A DNA stretch of 64,000 bases from SXNM01 sp964586155. GTDB lineage: Bacteria; Myxococcota_A; UBA9042. Positions within the stretch are counted from its first letter, which is position 1. Every line of letters starts with the position of its first letter. The stretch is from the NCBI GenBank assembly GCA_964586155.1, contig CAZPHC010000030.1:1-64000 (forward strand), written 5' to 3'. The translations under genes and the position numbers were made by a program. Below the pieces are notes generated by a model, which was given only the letters and a program-made list of their open reading frames with translations, did not search any database and was not told the origin of the DNA. Positions 51,077 to 64,000 of the stretch are shown here, piece by piece.

Positions 51077-53302
51077 CTAGAGCGTCAGCAGGTACGCGAT
51101 CAGGTCGGACTTCTGCGCCTTGGTCAGGTGCGAGGTGTTGCCCATCTTGCCGCTGGTGCGCGACAGCACCTCCGAGAGCGTCGCGGCGCTGCCGTCATGC
51201 AGGTACGGCGCCGTGTGGAACAGGCCACGCAGGCTCGGCGTGTTGAAGCGCACATCTGGCTTGCCGTTGACCAATCCGCCCTGGAATTCGCGCACCGTCA
51301 GCTCGACCTTGGTCGCGGTGCCGACGTCCCAGACCTTGCCGTCGGTGGTGGTGTCGCCGCCGTGGCAGCTGGCGCAGCCGACCGTCGGATCTTCGAAGAG
51401 CTTGCGACCGCGCTCCTGCTGCTCGGTCAGGCCGGTCGCGGCCAGGTGCGGGTTCGGCGGCGGCACCAGGCCAAAGAGCAAGAACTGCTCGAGCGAGTCG
51501 AGCTCCTTGGCATCCAGGCCAACGCCACCCATGCGCTCGATGGTGCGGTCCATGTTCGTCTGCAGGTGGTCCTCGGTGCCAGCCCAGTTGAACGGGCCGG
51601 TGCCTTGCAGGCGACCCGCGAGCGCGGGCGTCTGGCGCGGACCGTCTGCGACGAACCAGGTCTGCTTGTCCTCGTCGCCCTCGAGGTGGCACGAGGCACA
51701 AGCGAAGCGCCCCGCCTCGCTGATCTTGTCGTTGCCCGAGAACGTGAACAGGCGGCGACCGAGGCGTGCCGCCTCCGGCAGCGTGTCCTTGCCGAAGACG
51801 GCCTCACGCTTGGTGAGCAGGGTCAGCGGACCGTCCATCAGCTGCGGCGGCTGCTTGCCGGCGCCCGGGTACGCCTTGACCACCGTCTGCAGCAGCGGCT
51901 GCAGATCGACCTCGCCGACGGTGAACGAATGGGCGTTGAGCACGTACAGCGTCTGGCCATCGGCCGACAGCGTCAGCGCGCGCGGGGCCTGGCCGACGCG
52001 GATCTCCGCGATCGGGTACGCCATCGGGTCGCCGAGCGCCGTGTTGAGCACCAGGATGTTGTCGCTGCCCATCGCGGCCACGAAGGCGATGGTCGCCTTG
52101 TCGTGGTGGACGATGTCGTGCGGCTGATCGAAGCGCGCGAGGAAGTTGCGGCCGGTCTCGGGGTCCGCGATCGCGAACTCGAGCACCATCGGCGTGTTCG
52201 CCGTGCCGACGGGCGTCACCGCCACCTCGACCGGGCGGATCGGCGTGGTCTCGGTGCAGCTGGGGCCCGACGAACCGTAGCCACCCGACGACGTGTTGCC
52301 CGCCTTGTCGATGCCCTGTGGCATGAAGGCGTTGTTGAGCACGGTCGACTCGTCGCCGGGCGAGACCAGCACGTGCGCGACGAGCGCGTCACCGGTCTCG
52401 GGCGAAACGGTCGACGAGATGGCCCGCCATTGCTTCAGCTGCGAACCCTCGTTGCGCATGGCCGGGTTCGAGGACCGCAGCAGGACGTTGTGCGGGACCG
52501 CGGCGCTGCCCTTGGCCGGATCGTATTGCACGAGCGTGGCGGGGCCGTGGGTGTGGCTGATCGCGAGCTGCACCTTGCCCTGGACGGCAGCGAGCGCGAC
52601 GGCGGTGATCGAGCGCGGCGACGCCGACGTCTCGATGCTGTCGATCTCCTTGCCGTCCAGCGTGTTGAGCACGGCGACGCGCGACTCGCCGGCGAGGCCG
52701 ACAAAGAGCAGCTTGCCATCGGGCGAGAGCGCGAGGCCGATCGGCTCGACGCCGACCGGGAACTGCGCGGTGACCTGCAGGGTGTTGGTGTCGAGCCGGG
52801 CGACCGTGCCCGAGTGGCGGACGCCGACGAACGCGATGCCATCGGCGCCGATGACGATGTTGTCCGGGCGGGCACCGACGGGGATCGTGGTCTTGAGCGC
52901 CATGGTCTTGGCGTCGAGCACCGCGACAGCGCCGTTGTCGGTGTCGACCGCGAACAGACGACCGTTCGACTCGGCGAGGCCGTGGGCCGACGAGCCGCGG
53001 TGGGCGACGTTCCGCACCATCTCGCGCGGGGCGAAGGGCTTGGTCTTCAGGACGACCGGCGCGAGGCCGTCGACCACGCCGTCCGGGGCCTGGCAGATGT
53101 CGAGCATGGGCGGATCGTCGATGAAGCTGGGTCCACAGCCCGAGGCGACCGACAGGCCAGCGCCGAGCGCCAGGGCCGTCGCGCCCTGTGACCAAGGGGC
53201 GGGCGACCGGCGGCGGGTGGCGACCTCCTGACGCAGCGGCGGACGCGCGTCGGGATGGAGCAGCTGCCAGCCACGCTGGCGGAACCAATGAGAAATGGCC
53301 AT
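51077..53302 (-). CDS. YVTN-type propeller fused to di-haem cytochrome c peroxidase/MauG-like domain, lipoprotein
   Basis: 741 residues. A twin-basic-rich N-region and a lipobox-like ASGC lead to a beta-propeller (about 100-490; VAVLDAKTMALKTTIPVG, GLALSPDGKLLFVG). The C-terminus has two CASCH haem motifs near residues 534 and 642, with PYLHDGSAATLSEVL at the end, typical of the CCP/MauG family. It likely transfers electrons or reduces peroxide in the periplasm or on the cell surface. The ATG at 53302 has GGAG upstream. Divergent from the MBL-fold gene across 333 bp. Confidence 0.85.
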   Translation of the reverse strand: MAISHWFRQRGWQLLHPDARPPLRQEVATRRRSPAPWSQGATALALGAGLSVASGCGPSFIDDPPMLDICQAPDGVVDGLAPVVLKTKPFAPREMVRNVAHRGSSAHGLAESNGRLFAVDTDNGAVAVLDAKTMALKTTIPVGARPDNIVIGADGIAFVGVRHSGTVARLDTNTLQVTAQFPVGVEPIGLALSPDGKLLFVGLAGESRVAVLNTLDGKEIDSIETSASPRSITAVALAAVQGKVQLAISHTHGPATLVQYDPAKGSAAVPHNVLLRSSNPAMRNEGSQLKQWRAISSTVSPETGDALVAHVLVSPGDESTVLNNAFMPQGIDKAGNTSSGGYGSSGPSCTETTPIRPVEVAVTPVGTANTPMVLEFAIADPETGRNFLARFDQPHDIVHHDKATIAFVAAMGSDNILVLNTALGDPMAYPIAEIRVGQAPRALTLSADGQTLYVLNAHSFTVGEVDLQPLLQTVVKAYPGAGKQPPQLMDGPLTLLTKREAVFGKDTLPEAARLGRRLFTFSGNDKISEAGRFACASCHLEGDEDKQTWFVADGPRQTPALAGRLQGTGPFNWAGTEDHLQTNMDRTIERMGGVGLDAKELDSLEQFLLFGLVPPPNPHLAATGLTEQQERGRKLFEDPTVGCASCHGGDTTTDGKVWDVGTATKVELTVREFQGGLVNGKPDVRFNTPSLRGLFHTAPYLHDGSAATLSEVLSRTSGKMGNTSHLTKAQKSDLIAYLLTL

Positions 53303-53340
53303 CGAGGCACTCCAGTTGCGGCCGGGGGGGCCGCGCGTAC

Positions 53341-53363
53341 CGGTCCAGACCCCGCCTGGACCG
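53341..53363. promoter_or_regulatory. Perfect 8-bp inverted repeat in the di-haem gene leader
   Basis: CGGTCCAG (53341-53348) and CTGGACCG (53356-53363) around a 7-nt spacer lie 39-61 nt upstream of the ATG at 53302. Operator or leader hairpin; not tested. Confidence 0.35.
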
Positions 53364-53590
53364 CCCTGCACACCGGTTGCAGTCTCGCGCCGACTTCCGT
53401 CAGGACGCGCCCGCGATCTCTTCACCCGCGCCGATATTGCCACCTCCCCGCGTGGAGTGCGAGCGGCATTTTTGTCAGCGAACATGGCATCGATGTCATG
53501 GACAGCGCACCATGGACAGGCGGGTCGGCGCGCAGGATGCTTCCCGTCGCGCTGGGCTGACCGGGCGCGCAGCCCGGCGGATCGCGGCCA

Positions 53591-53607
53591 CAGACCGACA
53601 CGGTCTG
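53591..53607 (+). promoter_or_regulatory. 7-bp inverted repeat in the MBL-gene leader
   Basis: CAGACCG (53591-53597) and CGGTCTG (53601-53607) with a 3-nt loop lie 29-45 nt before the ATG at 53636. The tight loop favours an RNA hairpin or a dyad operator. Confidence 0.35.
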
Positions 53608-53635
53608 GGACCTGACAGGGAGAACGCGCGCGACG

Positions 53636-54676
53636 ATGACTGCATTCACCACCTCTCGATGGTCTCTGTTTTTCAACGGATTGCGCGCAAGCACCGCCGC
53701 AATGGCCGTCCTTGCCGGCCTCGCCATGCCGCCTGGCTGCGACCGGGGGACCGACGGGCCCGGCGACGACGCCGCGCTGGGCGGCGACTCGGCGGTGGCC
53801 GGGGACGCCACCGACGCTGCCAGCGCCAGCGACGCGAGCAGCAGCGACGGCCAGGGCGGGGACGTCGGGGCCGTCGTGTCGCCGTTGCAGCCGCCTGCTG
53901 GTGGCTACGCGGCGGTCTTCCTCGACGTCGGCCAGGGCGACGCCACGTTGCTGATCGCCGCGACGGGCGAGGTCGCGCTCATCGACGGCGGAGTGAGCAA
54001 GCCCGTGCTGGCCAAACGCCTGGCCCGGCTCGGCCTGACGCGCGTCGACGTGATCGTCGCGACCCACGCCGACGCGGATCACATCACCGGCCTGCCCGAA
54101 GCGCTGGCGGACTACGAGGTGGGCCGGATCCTGTGGAACGGCGTCAGCAAGGGCACGCAGATCTTCGACGCCTTCCTCGCCGCGGCCAAGGCCGAGCCCG
54201 GCGCGAAGCTGATCGTGGCCCGGCGTGGCGATAGCTTCGCCTTCGGCAACCTCCAGCTCGAGATCCTGCACCCCGGGCCCGGCGCCGACACCTCGGACGA
54301 CCACAACAACGAGAGCGTCGTGATCCAGACGGGCTGTTCGGGCGGCTGGCTGCTGATGATGGGCGACGCCGAGCATCCGGCCGAAGAGGAGATGATCGCG
54401 GCCGGCGTCTTGTCCGACGTCGACGTGCTGCATGCGGCGCACCATGGATCGTCGACCGGGTCGGGACCTGCGTTCCTGGCCAAGGTCCAGCCCGAGGTCG
54501 CCGTGATCAGCGCCGGTGCCGAGAACGCCTACGGCCATCCCGACAAGGAGGTCGTCGATCGCTTCAAGGCGCTGGGCGCCACCATCTGGCGCACGGACAT
54601 CGGTTGGGATGACGACTCGGTCTGGATGCACGCCGACTGCAAGGGCGGCCTGAGCTTTGGCCGCGTCGGCCAGTAG
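53636..54676 (+). CDS. ComEC/Rec2-like metallo-beta-lactamase-fold lipoprotein
   Basis: 346 residues. Hydrophobic signal ending PPGC, with Asp at +2, then a 45-residue Asp/Ala/Ser linker. The MBL fold has VFLDVGQGDATLL, the metal site THADADH near residue 143, a later MMGDAEHPAEEE and AAHHGSS. This matches the nuclease/hydrolase-like domain of ComEC but lacks its membrane channel. Envelope-anchored hydrolase, possibly on nucleic acid; the substrate is inferred only from family. A weak GGGAG lies about 13 nt before the ATG. Confidence 0.85.
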   Translation: MTAFTTSRWSLFFNGLRASTAAMAVLAGLAMPPGCDRGTDGPGDDAALGGDSAVAGDATDAASASDASSSDGQGGDVGAVVSPLQPPAGGYAAVFLDVGQGDATLLIAATGEVALIDGGVSKPVLAKRLARLGLTRVDVIVATHADADHITGLPEALADYEVGRILWNGVSKGTQIFDAFLAAAKAEPGAKLIVARRGDSFAFGNLQLEILHPGPGADTSDDHNNESVVIQTGCSGGWLLMMGDAEHPAEEEMIAAGVLSDVDVLHAAHHGSSTGSGPAFLAKVQPEVAVISAGAENAYGHPDKEVVDRFKALGATIWRTDIGWDDDSVWMHADCKGGLSFGRVGQ

Positions 54677-54702
54677 CGCCCCGACCAGCGCCGGCCGGGG
54701 CG
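54677..54702. terminator. Hairpin between convergent genes
   Basis: CGCCCCG (54677-54683) and CGGGGCG (54696-54702) pair directly after the TAG of the MBL gene, before the stop of the TSP3 gene at 54733. No T run follows, but the position and perfect 7-bp stem make it the best terminator candidate in the window. Confidence 0.4.
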
Positions 54703-54732
54703 TGAGCGGCGCGCGCAGGCGCGAAGCGGACG

Positions 54733-60852
<6,120 letters not shown>

Positions 60853-60972
60853 CTTGACCTCGTCTGCAACTTGCGGCCCGGATCTTGCGTCGAAACGCCT
60901 GATGATGGAAGAAACTTGGAGCGTTGCGCCCCGACCGCAGGTTTCGCGGTGTTGCAACGCCCTGGAGCAGCC
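60853..60972. other. Divergent promoter region
   Basis: 120 bp between the TSP3 gene (minus) and the GNAT gene (plus). Relatively AT-rich around 60900-60920 (TGATGGAAGAAACTTGGAGC). A promoter for either gene is plausible, none is certain. Confidence 0.35.
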
Positions 60973-61431
60973 ATGTCGATTCGGTTCGTGCATCGCCCAT
61001 TCGCCGAGCTCTCGCTGATGGAGCTCCATGATATCTTCTGGTTGCGAAACGAGGTCTTCGTCTACGGCCAGAAGATCACCGACGAACCAGAGGTCGACGG
61101 CCATGACCCGGAGTGCACCCACGTCTTCGGCATCGACGACACGACAGGTCGCACCGTGGCGACCGCGCGCGTCTTCCTCGCCAAGACGCCGGTCAAGGTC
61201 GGGCGTGTGGCGGTCGCGCTCGATACGCAACGTGGCGGCGTCGGCACCGCGCTGATGCACGCGGTCCACGACGTCATCGGCGACCGCCGGGCAGCGCTCT
61301 CGGCCCAGGCCTACCTGCAGCGGTGGTACGAGCGTCTGGGCTGGATCGCCGAGGGCGGGATCTACGACGAGGCCGGAATCCCGCACATCTGGATGGTCCG
61401 CCCTGCGCCTGGCGACGCCGGGACCACCTAG
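60973..61431 (+). CDS. GNAT acetyltransferase, ElaA-like
   Basis: 152 residues. HDIFWLRNEVFVYGQ near the N-terminus is typical of the ElaA group, where an early Phe/Val and aromatic patch form the fold start. VGRVAVALDTQRGGVGTAL carries the acetyl-CoA loop, and YLQRWYERLGW a typical final segment. It transfers acetyl groups to a small substrate; target unknown. GGAG lies eight nt before the ATG. Everything upstream on this strand is a shadow of the TSP3 gene. Confidence 0.85.
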   Translation: MSIRFVHRPFAELSLMELHDIFWLRNEVFVYGQKITDEPEVDGHDPECTHVFGIDDTTGRTVATARVFLAKTPVKVGRVAVALDTQRGGVGTALMHAVHDVIGDRRAALSAQAYLQRWYERLGWIAEGGIYDEAGIPHIWMVRPAPGDAGTT

Positions 61432-61490
61432 CGACGCGCCGTCCTCGCGGACCTTCCCCCTCCTCGCGACGCGTCAAGAACCCGCCGCGA

Positions 61491-61506
61491 GCGACCTCCT
61501 GGTCGC
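61491..61506. terminator. Hairpin between convergent genes
   Basis: GCGACC (61491-61496) and GGTCGC (61501-61506) pair around TCCT, just beyond the stop of the DUF5658 gene at 61510 and after the GNAT stop at 61431. Perfect 6-bp stem with a tetraloop, no T run. Confidence 0.35.
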
Positions 61507-61509
61507 GCC

Positions 61510-61956
61510 CTAGCGCAGCAACGCGGCGACGCAGTCGACCAGGCGCGGGTTCAGGGCTTCGAGGTGGTAGACCAGCAAGAAGTAGTAGGCCAGGAAGGCG
61601 GCGAAGATGCCGACGACCGCCGACGGCCGCCTGCGATGGCGCCAGAGCAGCAGCGTCCCGAGCGACACCAGCGCGAGCTTGACCGCGACGAACGCCAGGG
61701 GGTGCCTGTGCGCCAGGTCCGCCAGCAGCGGGTTGGCCTCGATGGCCTGGGCGCTCGAGATCCAGAACATCGTGAACACGGCGTCGAGCAGGTTGAGCAC
61801 GAGGATCGCGCGCACAACCCACTCGAGCCAAACGAAGTGGGTGGCGCTGCCGACCCAGCTGGTCGAGAACCTGCGGCGACGTCGCCGGTCCGCGTCGCCC
61901 CCATCGGCTGGTCCGGTCGCGCTGCTGCGGAGGTCGCTCTCGCTCGGCTCGGTCAC
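61510..61956 (-). CDS. DUF5658 membrane protein
   Basis: 148 residues. A basic, Asp-rich N-terminus is followed by three membrane segments (WVVRAILVLNLLDAVFTMFW, LAFVAVKLALVSLGTLLLW, AVVGIFAAFLAYYFLLVY). The core LNLLDAVFTMFW followed by AIEANPLLA matches the DUF5658 family, known only as membrane proteins. GTG at 61956 is chosen because GAGGAG lies four nt upstream. Its function is unknown. Confidence 0.8.
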   Translation of the reverse strand: MTEPSESDLRSSATGPADGGDADRRRRRRFSTSWVGSATHFVWLEWVVRAILVLNLLDAVFTMFWISSAQAIEANPLLADLAHRHPLAFVAVKLALVSLGTLLLWRHRRRPSAVVGIFAAFLAYYFLLVYHLEALNPRLVDCVAALLR

Positions 61957-62164
61957 GGGGCTCCTCGGGCGGCGGGGCTGCGGATCGATGGCATAGGGTA
62001 TCGATCCCGCCGGCTGCTGGCGAGTGCCGCCAACGCGACCGCGGGACGGCGGTGGCGTTGCACGGGCAGGCCATCGGTGTAGCATCGGGCGCTCGGTGGC
62101 TCGCGACGCGACACCCACGCACGGACGCGCGCGACACCGACCCCGAATTCCAAGGAGGATCTCG
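61957..62164. other. Divergent promoter region
   Basis: 208 bp between the DUF5658 gene and the M3-peptidase gene. AAGGAGG sits just before the 62165 start. No other element is convincing. Confidence 0.4.
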
Positions 62165-64000
62165 ATGCATCCCAACAACTTGCACCGTCATGGCCACTGG
62201 GCGGGAGCGCTGGTTGCGTCGGCCCTGGTGCTCCCGGCGTGCGGCGGCTCGCAGGCCAAGACCGAGACCAAGGAGACCACGATGGCCAAGGCCACGGACG
62301 ACGCGACCAAGCCCAAGACGCCCGCAGGCGAGCTCGAGCGTCGCTGCCAGGACAACCTGACGACCGCCAAGGCGAGCCGCGAGGCCATCGTCGCCCTGGC
62401 CGGCAAGACCGGCAACGCGGTGCGAGACGCGGTCTTGCAGTCGTACAACCGGATGCAGACGTCGCTGTCGAACGCCGAGGCCGAGTCGAGCCTGTGGCGC
62501 TCGGTGCACCCGGATGCCGAGATGCGCAAGGTCGCAGAGGCTTGCGAACGCGACGTCGCCGCCCTCGCCACCGCGCTCTCGCTGGACCGCCAGCTCTTCG
62601 AGGTCTTTGCGGGCCTCGGCACCGCCGGCCTGGACGACGTGACCAAGCGATTGGTCGACAAGACCATCGAGGACTTCAAGCGTTCGGGTGTCGACAAGGA
62701 CGACGCCACCCGCCGACGCATCCGCCAGCTCAACGACGAGATCGTCAAGGTCGGTCAGGAGTTCAGCAAGACGATCATCCAGGACAAGCGCTCGATCTGG
62801 ATCGCGCCGGCCGAGATGGACGGCCTGCCGGCGGATTGGGTCGCCGCGCACAAGCCCAGCACCGACGCCGCCCACGAGGGCAAGGTCGAGGTGACGACGG
62901 ACTACCCGGACTACATCCCCTTCATGACCTACTCGACCTCGGATCGGGCGCGCAAGGAGCTCTACGTCACCTATCGGATGCGCGGAACGCCGGACAACAC
63001 GGGCCATCTGCAGCGCCTGCTCGAGCTGCGCCACGAGCTCGCGACCCTGCTCGGCTACAAGCATTGGGCCGACTTCGTCACCGAGAACAAGATGATCGGC
63101 AGCGAGAAGAACGCCGCCGAGTTCATCGAGAAGATTCGGCAGCTTTCCGAGTCGCGCATGAAGAAGGAGCTCGCGTTGCTGCTGGCCGAGCAGAAGACCC
63201 TGGATCCCAAGGCCAAGCGGGTCGAGGACTGGCAGCAGGCCTTCGTCCTCAATCGACTCAAGCGCAAGAAGTTCGACTTCGACGCCCAGGCGCTGCGGCC
63301 GTACTTCCACTACGACAAGGTCAAGAAGGGCCTGCTCGACCTGACGTCGACGCTCTTTGGCGTCACCTACCGCAAGGTGGACCTTCCGGTGTGGTCGAGT
63401 GACGTCGAGGTCTACGACGTCTACGAGGGCGACTCCAAGCGCGGCACGATCTACCTCGACATGCATCCGCGTGACGACAAATACAAGCATGCCGCGCAGT
63501 TCACGCTTCTGAACGGCCTCGACGGCGTGCAACTTCCCGCCGGCGTCTTGGTGTGCAATTTCCCGAGCCCGCGCACCGGCAACGGCCTGATGGAGCACTC
63601 CCAGGTCGAGACGTTCTTCCACGAGTTCGGCCACCTGATGCATCACGTGCTCGGCGGCAAGCAGAAGTGGATGCGCTTCTCCGGCGTCGCCACCGAATGG
63701 GATTTCGTCGAGGCGCCGTCGCAGATCTTCGAGGAATGGGCCACGGACTACGACACGCTCTCGCGGTTCGCGACCAACGAGAAAGGTGAGACCGTGCCGA
63801 AGGTGCTGATCGAGAAGATGCGCAAGGCCGAGGAGTTCGGCAAGGCGCTGTGGGTCCGGCACCAGATGTTCTATGCCTCGGTCAGCCTGCAATTCCACAA
63901 CCGCGACCCGAAGGGCCTCGACGCGAACAAGCTGGTCGCCGAGATGATGAACAAGTACTCGCCCTACAGCTTCGTCGATGGCACCGAGATGCAGAACAGC
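62165..64000 (+). CDS. M3-family oligopeptidase, lipoprotein, 3' truncated
   Basis: 612 residues visible, frame open to the window end. A signal ends LPAC, so an envelope lipoprotein, unusual because most thimet/neurolysin-type M3 enzymes are cytoplasmic. The zinc motif HEFGHLMHH is near residue 488, with the third ligand Glu in WDFVEAPSQIFEEW about 28 residues later. The helical N-terminal half (KTIEDFKRSGV, LDMHPRDDKYKHAA) fits the family. It cleaves peptides into small pieces. AAGGAGG lies about six nt before the ATG at 62165. The last visible part (YSPYSFVDGTE) is near the usual C-terminus. Confidence 0.92.
   Translation, partial: MHPNNLHRHGHWAGALVASALVLPACGGSQAKTETKETTMAKATDDATKPKTPAGELERRCQDNLTTAKASREAIVALAGKTGNAVRDAVLQSYNRMQTSLSNAEAESSLWRSVHPDAEMRKVAEACERDVAALATALSLDRQLFEVFAGLGTAGLDDVTKRLVDKTIEDFKRSGVDKDDATRRRIRQLNDEIVKVGQEFSKTIIQDKRSIWIAPAEMDGLPADWVAAHKPSTDAAHEGKVEVTTDYPDYIPFMTYSTSDRARKELYVTYRMRGTPDNTGHLQRLLELRHELATLLGYKHWADFVTENKMIGSEKNAAEFIEKIRQLSESRMKKELALLLAEQKTLDPKAKRVEDWQQAFVLNRLKRKKFDFDAQALRPYFHYDKVKKGLLDLTSTLFGVTYRKVDLPVWSSDVEVYDVYEGDSKRGTIYLDMHPRDDKYKHAAQFTLLNGLDGVQLPAGVLVCNFPSPRTGNGLMEHSQVETFFHEFGHLMHHVLGGKQKWMRFSGVATEWDFVEAPSQIFEEWATDYDTLSRFATNEKGETVPKVLIEKMRKAEEFGKALWVRHQMFYASVSLQFHNRDPKGLDANKLVAEMMNKYSPYSFVDGTEMQNS

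Larger units (their letters stand above)
53303..53635. other. 333-bp divergent intergenic region with two hairpins
   Basis: No ORF with coding features was seen here. It contains the leaders of the di-haem lipoprotein and the MBL-fold lipoprotein. It also contains a GC-rich inverted repeat GGGCT...AGCCC near 53553-53575, and the two palindromes listed separately. An AT-richer stretch (GCATTTTTGTCAGCGAACATGGCATCGATGTCAT split, 53467-53500 zone) stands out against the GC-rich background and is the best promoter candidate. Confidence 0.4.

Overview
The window is very GC-rich, gene-dense bacterial chromosome. It looks like a myxobacterial (Myxococcota, former Deltaproteobacteria) genome. The reasons are: long secreted proteins built from CDDG/CT-type cysteine repeats; an AgmX/PglI-like C-terminal segment fused to VIT/vWA domains; a MYXO-CTERM-like Cys-membrane-Arg signal; a giant thrombospondin-type-3 protein; and a very high share of lipoproteins (11 of about 34 genes). 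No rRNA, tRNA, CRISPR, insertion sequence, prophage or origin was recognised.

Layout. 1-1153: end of a cysteine-repeat/LamG secreted protein. 1264-4831 (minus): pyrimidine operon pyrB, a fused pyrF-pyrE gene, and pyrD, all with 4-bp overlaps. 4958-7500 (minus): an M4/M36-like metalloprotease lipoprotein and a separately encoded, overlapping propeptide-like protein. 7590-10211: topB. 10319-14376 (minus): MscS channel with a cyclic-nucleotide domain, a methyltransferase-like protein and a polytopic membrane protein. 14448-20800 (minus): tRNA-dihydrouridine synthase, a large lipase-like lipoprotein and a DUF885 protein. 21080-25023 (plus): four-gene cassette of nucleotidyltransferase-kinase fusion, HAD phosphatase, sugar nucleotidyltransferase and a possible glycosyltransferase. 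25042-31694: VIT/vWA/AgmX/DUF2135 lipoprotein and a divergent GH31 glycosidase. 31750-41054 (minus): NHL-propeller/cysteine-repeat lipoprotein and a chain of coupled genes including a cation-efflux protein. 41192-44404: P-loop protein, alpha/beta hydrolase, thioredoxin, DNA polymerase IV. 44523-54676: surface lipoproteins including a GH57 amylase-like enzyme, a di-haem peroxidase-like protein and a ComEC-like metallo-beta-lactamase protein. 54733-60852: 2039-residue TSP3-repeat protein with an internal sorting signal followed by a second signal and a barrel-like domain. 60973-64000: GNAT, DUF5658 membrane protein and the start of an M3 oligopeptidase lipoprotein.

Housekeeping genes (pyrimidine synthesis, topB, dus, dinB, thioredoxin) are interleaved with envelope genes. 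The envelope set (proteases, GH57/GH31 glycosidases, lipase, repeat proteins) fits a predatory or saprophytic lifestyle; that is inference. Gene starts were chosen from ribosome-binding sites, overlaps and domain limits. All functions are read from motifs without database searches.
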